This document shows positions 7,831-16,206 of a DNA stretch of 16,206 nt, piece by piece. Origin of the DNA: Clostridiales bacterium. GTDB lineage: Bacteria > Bacillota_A > Clostridia > Peptostreptococcales > Anaerovoracaceae. A program made the translations under genes and the position numbers. Location of the stretch: the NCBI GenBank assembly GCA_024697655.1, contig JAILFI010000088.1, positions 1 to 16,206 on the forward strand, written 5' to 3'. Below the pieces are notes generated by a model, which made no database searches, was not told where the DNA came from, and saw nothing but the letters and a program-made list of their open reading frames with translations. Each line of letters starts with the position of its first letter. Positions within the stretch are counted from its first letter, which is position 1.

Positions 7831-9759
7831 ATGAGCGAAACAAAAGGGACTTACTATATTACCACCCCGATTTATTATCCGAGTGACAATCTGCATATCG
7901 GCCACACCTACTGCACCGTCATGGCGGACGCGATGGCAAGATTCAAGCGGGCGACGGGGTATGATGTGCGATTCCTGACCGGCACGGACGAACATGGTCA
8001 GAAGATCCAGCTCAAGGCGCAGGAAGCCGGCGTTACCCCGCAGGAATACGTCGACAAGGTCGTCGCGGGCATCAAGGATCTGTGGGCGACCATGGAGATC
8101 TCGTACGACGACTTTATCCGCACCACCGAGAAGCGGCACGTGAAGCGCGTACAGGAGATCTTCATGAAGATGTACAAGAAGGGCGACATCTATAAAGGCG
8201 AGTACGAAGGCCTTTACTGTACGCCCTGCGAGTCGTTCTGGACGGAGAGCCAGCTGGTCGACGGCAAATGCCCGGACTGCGGCAGACCGGTCGAGAAAGC
8301 CAAGGAGGAAGCCTACTTCTTCCAGATCAGCAAATACGCGGACAGACTTCTTGCGAACTTCAAGGAGAACCCGTCCTTCCTGGAACCGGAATCCCGCCGC
8401 AATGAGATGATCGCGTTCATCGATCAGGGGCTCGAAGATCTGTGCATCTCCCGCACCAGCTTTGACTGGGGCATTCCGGTGCCGATCGACGAAAAGCACG
8501 TCATCTACGTCTGGCTCGATGCGCTCAGCAACTATATCACAGCGCTCGGGTATCCGGACGAGCCGGAACTCTACAAGAAGTACTGGCCGGGCATCAACCT
8601 GGTGGGTAAAGAGATCGTGCGGTTCCACAGCATCATCTGGCCGGCGATGCTCATGAGCATCGATGAGCCGATCCCGAAGCAGGTCCTGGGACACGGGTGG
8701 CTGCTGATCGACGGCGGCAAGATGAGCAAGTCGAAGGGCAATGTCGTGGATCCGGTCGTCCTGATCGACCGCTACGGCGTCGATGCGTTGAAGTACTTCC
8801 TGCTCCGCGAGTACACGTTCGGGCAGGACGGCGTCTTCACCAACGAAGTGTTGCTCAAGAGACTGAACTACGACCTTGCGAACGACCTCGGCAACCTCGT
8901 GAGCCGGACGGTCGCGATGATCGAAAAATACAACGGCAGCATCGTTCCGGATGCCGGTCCGGAAGAACCGGTCGACGATGAAATCAAGGCGATCGCAGTC
9001 GGCGCGGCCGCCAAGGTCGAGGCCGAGATGGACGAGTTCAAGTTCAACATGGCGCTCGAGGAGATCTGGGTGCTGGTGCGCCGGGCCAACAAGTACATCG
9101 ATGAGACCACGCCGTGGCTCCTCGCGAAGGAAGAAGCGAGCAAACCGCGTCTTGATACGGTCCTGCACAACCTGGCCGAGTCGATCCGCATCATCTCGGT
9201 ACTGATCAGCCCGTTCATGCCGGCGACTGCACAGAAGATCCGCAAGCAGATGGGTCTCTGGTACGCGGAACCCGAATGGGAAGACGCGAAGGTGTTCGGC
9301 ATGATGAAGGGAGAGCAGGTCAAGAAAGGCGAAGCGATCTTCCCGCGTCTCGATATCGACAAGGAACTCGAGGAACTCGAAGCGCTCAACAAGCCGGCCG
9401 AAGAGCCCAACATCCCGCTCGAACTCAAGCCGGAGATCGTCTATGACGATTTTGAGAAGCTCGATCTGCGTGTGGCGACCATCCTGTCCTGCGAGAAGCA
9501 TCCGGACGCGGATAAGCTGCTCATCTTCCAGGTGAAGATGGGCACTGAGAAGCGCCAGATCGTCAGCGGCGTCGCGAAGTACTACAAGCCGGAGGACCTC
9601 GTCGGCAAGAAGGTCGTCGTCGTGGCGAACCTCGCACCGAGAAAACTCCGCGGCGTCGAGTCGAAGGGCATGATCCTCTTCGCGGACAATGTGGTCGACG
9701 GCAAAGCGAGATACGAATACATCACCACCGTTGCCGAAGACGGCAACCCCGTACTGTAA
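7831..9759 (+). CDS. metG: Methionyl-tRNA synthetase with C-terminal tRNA-binding domain
   Basis: This cytoplasmic class I aminoacyl-tRNA synthetase charges tRNA-Met. From the ATG at 7831 (GGAG at 7820-7823) it is 642 residues. An in-frame ATG at 7756 would add 25 residues without family resemblance and lacks a site of its own, so the later start is preferred. Domains: catalytic Rossmann fold with HIGH (residues 22-25); a knuckle with Cys130, Cys133, Cys147 and Cys150 in two C-x2-C pairs, likely zinc-binding; KMSKS (297-301); the helical anticodon-binding region to about 480; and a C-terminal Trbp111/EMAP-like domain from about 537 to the end ([17 protein letters not shown]). The last domain usually supports dimerisation and tRNA binding. 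Confidence 0.97.
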   Translation: MSETKGTYYITTPIYYPSDNLHIGHTYCTVMADAMARFKRATGYDVRFLTGTDEHGQKIQLKAQEAGVTPQEYVDKVVAGIKDLWATMEISYDDFIRTTEKRHVKRVQEIFMKMYKKGDIYKGEYEGLYCTPCESFWTESQLVDGKCPDCGRPVEKAKEEAYFFQISKYADRLLANFKENPSFLEPESRRNEMIAFIDQGLEDLCISRTSFDWGIPVPIDEKHVIYVWLDALSNYITALGYPDEPELYKKYWPGINLVGKEIVRFHSIIWPAMLMSIDEPIPKQVLGHGWLLIDGGKMSKSKGNVVDPVVLIDRYGVDALKYFLLREYTFGQDGVFTNEVLLKRLNYDLANDLGNLVSRTVAMIEKYNGSIVPDAGPEEPVDDEIKAIAVGAAAKVEAEMDEFKFNMALEEIWVLVRRANKYIDETTPWLLAKEEASKPRLDTVLHNLAESIRIISVLISPFMPATAQKIRKQMGLWYAEPEWEDAKVFGMMKGEQVKKGEAIFPRLDIDKELEELEALNKPAEEPNIPLELKPEIVYDDFEKLDLRVATILSCEKHPDADKLLIFQVKMGTEKRQIVSGVAKYYKPEDLVGKKVVVVANLAPRKLRGVESKGMILFADNVVDGKARYEYITTVAEDGNPVL

Positions 9760-9769
9760 AGAATGCAAA

Positions 9770-9800
9770 GACGCGCCGCGCTCTTCGGAGTGCGGCCGTC
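9770..9800 (+). other. Strong hairpin with C(UUCG)G tetraloop in the metG-tatD gap
   Basis: Left arm 9770-9783 and right arm 9788-9800 form 13 base pairs, with one G-T wobble (9780/9791) and one bulged C (9774). They close on the loop TTCG at 9784-9787 between C9783 and G9788. C(UUCG)G is a known extra-stable RNA tetraloop. No T-run follows (the next bases are TGTCACAG), so it does not look like a textbook terminator. It lies in the 62-base spacer downstream of metG and 12 bases before the tatD ribosome binding region. A 3' stabiliser, partial terminator or processing site is inferred. Confidence 0.65.
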
Positions 9801-9821
9801 TGTCACAGAAAGGAAACCGCT

Positions 9822-10667
9822 ATGCGGCTTTTTGACAGCCATAGTCATATCAACCACGACGGATTTGATGAAGAGGAACGTAGGAACAGGATCCTGGAGA
9901 TCGAACAGGATCCTGCTCTTTGCTATGTGATGGATATCGGCTGCGACATGGCGTCGTCGGTGCTCGCGTGCGAGCATGCGGCGGCATATCCGTGGTGCTT
10001 CGGGGCCGTGGGGTTCCATCCGCACGATGCGAAGGACTTCGGCCCCGCCGAAGAATCGCTCATCCGCGGGATGGCGAAGAAACCGGGCATCCGCGCCATC
10101 GGCGAGATCGGGCTGGATTACCACTACGACCTGTCGCCGCGCGATGAGCAGCGGGATTGTTTCCGGCGGCAGATCCGCATGGCCAACGACCTTAAAATGC
10201 CCATCGTCATCCATTCGCGTGAAGCGGACGGCGAGACGATGGAGATCCTGAAAGAAGAAGGTGCCTTCAGCGCAGAGAGAAAGAGCTGGTTCCCGGCGCG
10301 GCCCGTTCCGGAAGGGTGGGAGAGCGCGGCAGCGGATGCGCGCGTGCTCCTGCACTGCTACTCCGGCAGCCGCGAACTCGGCGAGCAGTACGTGCGGCTC
10401 GGCGCGACGCTGTCTCTGGCAGGACCGGTCACGTATAAGAACGCGCGCAAGACGGTGGAAGTCGCGGAGAACATCCCGCTCGCCTTCCTGCTGGTGGAAA
10501 CAGACAGTCCGTTCCTTTCGCCGGAACCGATGCGCGGCAGACCGAACCGTTCTTCCTACGTGGTGCATACGGCGCGGCGTCTGGCGCTGCTCAAAGGGCT
10601 GCCGCTCGAGGAAGTGGCGGAACAGACCTGTCTGAACGCCATGCGGTTTTTCGATATCACCGAATAA
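9822..10667 (+). CDS. tatD: TatD-family metal-dependent hydrolase (putative DNase)
   Basis: The 281-residue product belongs to the TatD/YcfH family of TIM-barrel metallohydrolases, several of which show 3'-5' DNase activity. All expected metal ligands are visible: His7 and His9 in DSHSH, Glu95 in GEIGLDYH, His131 in IVIHSREA, His178 in LLHCYSGS and Asp228 in VETDSPFL. Between His131 and His178 there is an extra stretch of roughly 20 residues (about 149-171, with WFPARPVPEGW) compared with typical members. A metG-tatD order is also found in Bacillus (metS-yabD), which supports orthology. An AGAAAGGA ribosome binding site precedes the ATG. Confidence 0.93.
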   Translation: MRLFDSHSHINHDGFDEEERRNRILEIEQDPALCYVMDIGCDMASSVLACEHAAAYPWCFGAVGFHPHDAKDFGPAEESLIRGMAKKPGIRAIGEIGLDYHYDLSPRDEQRDCFRRQIRMANDLKMPIVIHSREADGETMEILKEEGAFSAERKSWFPARPVPEGWESAAADARVLLHCYSGSRELGEQYVRLGATLSLAGPVTYKNARKTVEVAENIPLAFLLVETDSPFLSPEPMRGRPNRSSYVVHTARRLALLKGLPLEEVAEQTCLNAMRFFDITE

Positions 10668-10677
10668 GAAAGAAGAC

Positions 10678-12339
10678 ATGAAAGAGAAGGAACCAACGGC
10701 AGTGACCGGCATGGTGCGCGAACAAGTGCGCCGTGTCATCCGGACATACGGGCTGATCGAGGCCGGCGACCAGGTGCTCCTGGGGTTTTCGGGAGGGCCG
10801 GATTCGCTGTGTCTTTTTGACGTGCTCTGTGATCTGCGGGAAGAACTGGGATTTACGCTTGCCTGTATCCATGTCAACCATGGCCTCAGGCCAGGTGAAG
10901 CGGAGGAGGACCAGCGGTTCGTGGAAACGGTCTGCAAAGAACGCGGTGTGGACTTAAGCGTGTGCGCGGCGGACTGCGCCGCCGCGGCCCGCTCCCTGGG
11001 CCTGACGGAGGAAGAAGCGGGCCGCCGGCTGCGCTACGAAGCCTTTGACAGACGCGCAGCCGCCCTTGCTGCGCAAGGGGCGGCGCCCCGGCGGGTCCGG
11101 ATCGCCGTCGCCCAGAACCGCAACGATCAGGCGGAGACCGTTCTCCAGCGCCTGCTCCGCGGGACCGGTACCGACGGCCTGGCCGGGATGGACTACGTAC
11201 GGACTGGGGAGGAGGGCTTCGCTGTCATCCGCCCGCTGCTCGATACGGACCGGGCGGACATCGAAGCCTATCTGTCTGCCCGCGGCCTTGCGCCCCGGCG
11301 CGACCGCACCAACGAAGAGAACACCTATGTCCGCAACCGGATCCGCAACGAACTGCTGCCGTATCTGGCGGGCGCCTTCAATCCGAACATCACCGAGGCG
11401 CTCACGCGCGCCGCTGCGAACGCCCGCGAGGACAGCGCCTATCTGAAGACGCTGGCGGAAGAGCGGTTCTTCGATGCGCAGACCGCAGCCGGAGAGATCC
11501 CGCTGCCGCCGGCGGGCACACCGGAGTTAAAGACGGCCGGCGCGCTGTTTGACCGGGTGAACATGGATCTGAATACGGTCCTTGCCGCCCCGCTGCCCAT
11601 CCGGCACCGGGTGCTGCGGCTTGCGTTCGAACGCATCGGTCTGACGCAGGATATCGCGGCCGTGCACATCGCGGCGATGGACCGGCTGATCGAAGAGGGC
11701 CGCACGTCCTCGGAAACCTCTCTGCCCGGCGGGTATGTGATGCGGATCGGCTACGGGGTGATCGAGTGCCTGACACCGGCCGGACAGCCTGCGGCAGAGA
11801 AGGAAGGCGAAGGAACTGCCCCGAACGGCTCCGGCAGGGATGCGGCGGCCATGTGCCGCGCCGCCGTCTATACGCGGGAGGAACTGCTGGCGCTCATCGG
11901 CGCAAAGAGCAGGGCGGCAGACGGCGTGCCGGCGGAAGAGCCTGCGGCAAAGGCGCTGTCCGAAGAGGAAATGATCCTTTCCTATATTTATAGTAAGAAT
12001 TTCTCCGGCATCAACGAGGCAGCTTGCGTCCTCGATGCGGATAAGACCGCTGCGCTGCTCGCGGTCCCTTGGGAGGAACTGCGGGAGCGGATCGAATTCC
12101 GCCCGCGTCGGCCCGGCGACCGGCTGCCGCTCAAAGAAGGCAGCAAATCTATCCAGGACCTGATGGTGGATGAGAAGATCCCCAAAGACCGCCGCAACCA
12201 CATCCTGCTGGCGGCGGCCGGCAGCGTGATCCTGTGCGTGCCGGGAGGGATGCCGCGCCCGCGGTGTGCCGCAGGGTGCACGGCGGGACGCCGGACGCAG
12301 CGGTTCCTCGTGCTTGAAATGGACCGGTACGTGTGGTAA
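10678..12339 (+). CDS. tilS: tRNA(Ile)-lysidine synthetase
   Basis: TilS changes C34 of the CAU-anticodon tRNA-Ile to lysidine, so that it reads AUA codons. The N-terminal PP-loop ATPase motif SGGPDS is at residues 38-43. HVNHGLRPGEAEEDQ (65-79), NDQAETVLQRLLRGTG (149-164) and RTNEENTYVRNRIRNELLP (210-228) are family signatures. The C-terminal domain is recognisable at RPRRPGDRLPLKEGSKS (475-491) and VDEKIPKDRRNHI (497-509). At 553 residues it is longer than average. Much of the excess is an Ala/Gly/Glu-rich, poorly conserved stretch at about 366-430. The start is the first ATG 10 bases after tatD, with only a weak purine-rich site. A start at Met12 is possible and would not affect any motif. 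Confidence 0.93.
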   Translation: MKEKEPTAVTGMVREQVRRVIRTYGLIEAGDQVLLGFSGGPDSLCLFDVLCDLREELGFTLACIHVNHGLRPGEAEEDQRFVETVCKERGVDLSVCAADCAAAARSLGLTEEEAGRRLRYEAFDRRAAALAAQGAAPRRVRIAVAQNRNDQAETVLQRLLRGTGTDGLAGMDYVRTGEEGFAVIRPLLDTDRADIEAYLSARGLAPRRDRTNEENTYVRNRIRNELLPYLAGAFNPNITEALTRAAANAREDSAYLKTLAEERFFDAQTAAGEIPLPPAGTPELKTAGALFDRVNMDLNTVLAAPLPIRHRVLRLAFERIGLTQDIAAVHIAAMDRLIEEGRTSSETSLPGGYVMRIGYGVIECLTPAGQPAAEKEGEGTAPNGSGRDAAAMCRAAVYTREELLALIGAKSRAADGVPAEEPAAKALSEEEMILSYIYSKNFSGINEAACVLDADKTAALLAVPWEELRERIEFRPRRPGDRLPLKEGSKSIQDLMVDEKIPKDRRNHILLAAAGSVILCVPGGMPRPRCAAGCTAGRRTQRFLVLEMDRYVW

Positions 12340-12342
12340 ACT
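12314..12342 (+). promoter_or_regulatory. Candidate sigma-A-type promoter for ftsH
   Basis: TTGAAA (12314-12319, five of six matches to TTGACA) is separated by exactly 17 bases from TAAACT (12337-12342, four of six matches to TATAAT). The -10 has an extended TGG just upstream (12334-12336). It overlaps the end of tilS, so transcription would start near 12349 and give a leader of about 80 bases before the ftsH start. Found by eye only. Confidence 0.4.
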
Positions 12343-12364
12343 TTCTTTTAGCCTTTTTTGGTTT

Positions 12365-12383
12365 TCCGCACAAGTTTTGCGGA
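12365..12383 (+). other. Small hairpin in the ftsH leader
   Basis: TCCGCA (12365-12370) and TGCGGA (12378-12383) form a perfect 6-bp stem with a 7-base loop, inside the AT-rich 92-base tilS-ftsH gap. It lies downstream of the predicted ftsH promoter and 32 bases before the AAGGAG site. The short T-run (12354-12359) is on the wrong side for a + strand terminator. A leader structure is possible but unproven. Confidence 0.35.
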
Positions 12384-12431
12384 GGATGAGAAAGAATCCA
12401 GCTACATTTATATATAAGGAGTCTTAGAGAT

Positions 12432-14558
<2,127 letters not shown>

Positions 14559-14561
14559 AAC

Positions 14562-15749
14562 ATGCCCGCAAACCGGCAGACAGAAGGGCTGGGGCGGGGC
14601 GACGCTCTGATCCGGAACACCATCTACCACCTTCTGAACTTTGAGAAATACACCGGCTTCCCGGACGCGCTCCGGGGCGCTGCGCTCGCGAACGATTTTC
14701 AGATGATCCTCCTGAGCACGGATCTGCATCCGGTGTTCAGCGCGGAGACCCGCCACCGCACCACCATTGGTGCGGCTGTTCGCATTGGCAGGAATGTCCC
14801 CGCGGAAGACGCGGCATCGCTATATACCCGCATAGACGTCAACGGGATCATCACTTACTGGGGTTCCGTCATGGTGCAGGCGCAGCCGTACCGGATGTTC
14901 CTTGTCGACAACGAAGACCTGTACGGGGCGGCGGATATGACCCGTCTGGGCAATCTGATCGAACTGGCGATGGAGATGTGGCATTTTTCCCCGGAACAGG
15001 ACGCGCGCAGCGAATTCCTGCGGGCGCTGCGGCGCAACAACGCGGCACAGGCATACAATCTGCGCATCGAGGCGGGGATCGACCCGGCGAAGATCCGGGG
15101 CGTCTTTCTGGTGCAGGGGAACAGACAGATCGCAGCGTCGCTTCTCGAGCGGTTTGAGGCAGCCGGGCTGACAGTGCTCCGGACCGAAGAGGAAGAGCTG
15201 TACGGCGTACTGCTCGCCGGCGGCACACAGGATGCGGGAAAGGAAGCGGCGATGATCTGCCGGGCGTTCTCCGCGGAAGACGGGACCGCCGTCTTTTTCG
15301 TGACGGGGATCGAGGGACCGGAGAGTGCGGGAAGCGCCTTTGCCTTGATTCAGGAAGCCAGAGAGGCGGCTGTGATCATCAGTCCGCGCCGGACAGTCTT
15401 TGACCGGTATGATCTGGCGCTCGCGAGAAGCGCTGCGGCGATCTTCAAAGAGGATCCCGCCCAGCGGCAGGAGTATCTTTCGTGGTTCGAACCGTTCCGC
15501 AGTCTGACGCCGGCAAAGCGGCGGCAGTTCCTTGAGACGCTGGAAGTCTTTGTTCTCGACGCGGGGCAGAGCACACAGCAGACGGCCGCGATGATCGGCG
15601 TCCACGCAAATACGGTCCAGTACCGGATCCACCGCATCGAGGAGAAGATGGGGATCAGCCTGCTGCAGGGACCGGGGGTGCCCGGGCTCTCTCTGGCGCT
15701 GGCGCTGCGGCGGATGGAAAAAGCCGGCCGGGGCGGCCGTACGCGGTGA
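14562..15749 (+). CDS. PucR/CdaR-type helix-turn-helix transcriptional regulator
   Basis: This 395-residue protein ends in a PucR-type C-terminal DNA-binding domain: TLEVFVLDAGQSTQQTAAMIG followed by HANTVQYRIHRIEEKMGI, about residues 326-365. The pattern in which helix two contains HxNTVxYRIxRIE is characteristic. The N-terminal two thirds have no catalytic motif I recognise and probably form an effector-sensing region. The middle part (about 175-295) resembles the GGDEF-like domain found in CdaR/PucR proteins only loosely. The gene starts three bases after the ftsH stop, with GAGGAG at 14550-14555 inside the end of ftsH, so expression is coupled to ftsH. Targets are unknown. The family controls purine, sugar-acid or amino acid use in other bacteria. 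The carboxyltransferase gene downstream is a candidate target by position only. Confidence 0.85.
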   Translation: MPANRQTEGLGRGDALIRNTIYHLLNFEKYTGFPDALRGAALANDFQMILLSTDLHPVFSAETRHRTTIGAAVRIGRNVPAEDAASLYTRIDVNGIITYWGSVMVQAQPYRMFLVDNEDLYGAADMTRLGNLIELAMEMWHFSPEQDARSEFLRALRRNNAAQAYNLRIEAGIDPAKIRGVFLVQGNRQIAASLLERFEAAGLTVLRTEEEELYGVLLAGGTQDAGKEAAMICRAFSAEDGTAVFFVTGIEGPESAGSAFALIQEAREAAVIISPRRTVFDRYDLALARSAAAIFKEDPAQRQEYLSWFEPFRSLTPAKRRQFLETLEVFVLDAGQSTQQTAAMIGVHANTVQYRIHRIEEKMGISLLQGPGVPGLSLALALRRMEKAGRGGRTR

Positions 15750-15794
15750 CTTTGGCGCAGGCAGAGCGATTCTCCGGCGGATACCGGAAAAACA

Positions 15795-15806
15795 ACTATA
15801 TATAGT
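15795..15806. repeat. Perfect 12-bp AT palindrome
   Basis: ACTATATATAGT is a perfect palindrome in the gap after the PucR-type gene. It could be a protein-binding site or chance in an AT-rich patch. It is placed 1 base upstream of the left arm of the next inverted repeat. Confidence 0.4.
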
Positions 15807-15807
15807 G

Positions 15808-15855
15808 CCTTTTGACAGCAGGCTGCGCAATGGCCGGCCGAGTTCGTCAAAAAGG
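15808..15855. repeat. Long-spaced inverted repeat CCTTTTGAC / GTCAAAAAGG
   Basis: CCTTTTGAC (15808-15816) is complementary to GTCAAAAAGG (15846-15855) apart from one extra A, with 29 bases between. A near-copy of the right arm, GACAAAAAAGG, follows directly at 15857-15867, so the left arm could pair with either. This suggests alternative RNA structures ahead of the following long hairpin, or paired binding sites. Confidence 0.4.
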
Positions 15856-15863
15856 TGACAAAA

Positions 15864-15906
15864 AAGGCCCTTGGTAGACGATTTCTCTTGATTTACCAAG
15901 GGCTTT
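15864..15906. terminator. Long stem-loop, intrinsic-terminator-like, with the better U-tract on the minus strand
   Basis: A perfect 10-bp core, GCCCTTGGTA (15867-15876) with TACCAAGGGC (15894-15903), extends to about 15 pairs (15864-15878 with 15892-15906) including two G-T wobbles, around a 13-base loop. On the + strand only CTTTC follows. Read from the minus strand the stem is followed by TTTTTT. It may end the ftsH-pucR transcript weakly, but it is a better terminator for leftward transcripts, for which I see no gene. Its right arm lies between the -35 and -10 of the candidate promoter, so an operator role is an alternative. Confidence 0.6.
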
Positions 15907-15916
15907 CATGTATAGT
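15888..15916 (+). promoter_or_regulatory. Candidate promoter for the carboxyltransferase gene
   Basis: TTGATT (15888-15893, four of six matches to TTGACA) and TATAGT (15911-15916, five of six matches to TATAAT) are separated by exactly 17 bases. Transcription would start near 15923, giving a leader of about 77 bases. The -35 to -10 spacer contains the right arm of the long inverted repeat, so the promoter and the hairpin overlap. Found by eye only. Confidence 0.4.
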
Positions 15917-15938
15917 TTATTTGGTGTTTTTTACGGTA

Positions 15939-15958
15939 TAAGTGTTATTTTGCGCTTA
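15939..15958. repeat. Small imperfect inverted repeat in the carboxyltransferase leader
   Basis: TAAGTG (15939-15944) and CGCTTA (15953-15958) pair over six positions with one G-T wobble, separated by 8 bases. It lies just downstream of the predicted transcription start, where a repressor site or a leader hairpin would be placed. The evidence is weak. Confidence 0.25.
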
Positions 15959-15999
15959 AACCAAAAACATAGAAGCCACAATAAGGAGGAGTCTAAGAT

Positions 16000-16206
16000 A
16001 TGAGTAAGCTTGAACAGCTCCGCGAGAAAAAGGCAGCAATGCTTCTCGGCGGAGGCGAAAAGAGAATCCAGGCCCAGCATGACCGCGGCAAGAAAACCGC
16101 GAGAGAACGTCTTGACCTGCTGTTCGATGAAGGCACATTCGTAGAGCTCGAGACATTCGTTGCTCACAGATGCACCAACTTCGACATGGCGGAGAAAGAA
16201 CTGGCC
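16000..16206 (+). CDS. Acyl-CoA carboxyltransferase / decarboxylase alpha subunit, 5' end (MmdA-like)
   Basis: The first 69 codons of a gene that continues past the right edge. The start ATG follows a strong AAGGAGG (15983-15989). [22 protein letters not shown] (starting at residue 16) and the HRCTNFDM segment (56-63) are typical of the carboxyltransferase subunit of biotin-dependent methylmalonyl-CoA decarboxylase (MmdA) and propionyl-CoA carboxylase beta chains. The HRCTNF motif leans towards the decarboxylase, a sodium pump in anaerobes, but the substrate cannot be decided from the N-terminus. Biotin-carrier and membrane subunits would be expected just downstream, outside the window. It appears to begin a new transcription unit. 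Confidence 0.85.
   Translation, partial: MSKLEQLREKKAAMLLGGGEKRIQAQHDRGKKTARERLDLLFDEGTFVELETFVAHRCTNFDMAEKELA

Noticed and set aside
11110..11139. TilS segment AQNRNDQAET instead of the more familiar GHHxxDQAET, as a possible catalytic loss
   Set aside because: The positions before the DQAET core vary among clostridial homologues as far as I recall, and the remaining TilS motifs are intact. It is not strong enough to call a defect.
12345..12383. Intrinsic terminator after tilS formed by the T-run and the TCCGCA hairpin
   Set aside because: The T-run precedes the hairpin on the + strand, which is the wrong order for a + strand terminator, and the stem is only 6 bp.
15726..15738. GGCCG-GGG-CGGCC hairpin at the end of the regulator gene as a terminator
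   Set aside because: It has only 5 bp, lies inside the coding region and no T-run follows. It is expected by chance in GC-rich codons.
15812..15840. TTGACA at 15812-15817 as a promoter -35 element
   Set aside because: No -10-like sequence occurs 15-19 bases downstream; that stretch is GC-rich (around GGCCGGCCG).
15931..16167. Minus-strand open frames opposite the start of the carboxyltransferase gene, possible owners of the minus-strand terminator
   Set aside because: They have no recognisable family features or convincing ribosome binding site and lie antisense to a clear carboxyltransferase N-terminus.

Overview
The window reads as a chromosomal segment of a GC-rich, anaerobic, clostridial-type Firmicute. 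This rests on the strong AAGGAG-type ribosome binding sites, the split version of the last two purine steps (a PurO-type cyclohydrolase plus a stand-alone AICAR transformylase), the metG-tatD and tilS-ftsH neighbourhoods, and a biotin-dependent decarboxylase/carboxylase gene at the right edge. Genus cannot be fixed from the sequence. Every gene I support is on the + strand, and I see no broken genes, mobile elements, CRISPR arrays, tRNAs or rRNAs.

Positions 1-7115 hold most of a de novo purine operon: the 3' end of purL (FGAM synthase), purE, purM, purN, a purF-like gene, purO, a stand-alone AICAR transformylase (half of purH) and purD. Gaps are -14 to +39 bases and no terminator is visible, so the genes are probably co-transcribed. 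The PurF-like protein is the most unusual product. It begins Met-Gly-Gly instead of Met-Cys-Gly and has lost further glutaminase residues, but it keeps the PRPP loop and the four cysteines that bind the Fe-S cluster in Bacillus-type PurF.

Positions 7127-12339 continue in the same direction with a cytidylate-kinase-like P-loop protein, metG (methionyl-tRNA synthetase with a C-terminal tRNA-binding domain), a TatD-family metal-dependent hydrolase and tilS (tRNA-Ile lysidine synthetase). GC-rich hairpins sit on both sides of metG. The one in the metG-tatD gap is capped by a C(UUCG)G tetraloop.

Positions 12340-15749 hold ftsH and a PucR/CdaR-type regulator three bases behind it. ftsH has a TTG start and its own plausible promoter at the end of tilS. 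The hpt gene often found between tilS and ftsH in Firmicutes is absent.

Positions 15750-15999 are a 250-base intergenic region dense in inverted repeats, including a long hairpin whose right arm overlaps a plausible promoter. They lead into the start of an acyl-CoA carboxyltransferase gene (MmdA-like) that runs off the right edge. I found no wholly new system. The best candidate for something under-described is the glutaminase-defective PurF-like protein encoded beside PurO and the stand-alone AICAR transformylase.
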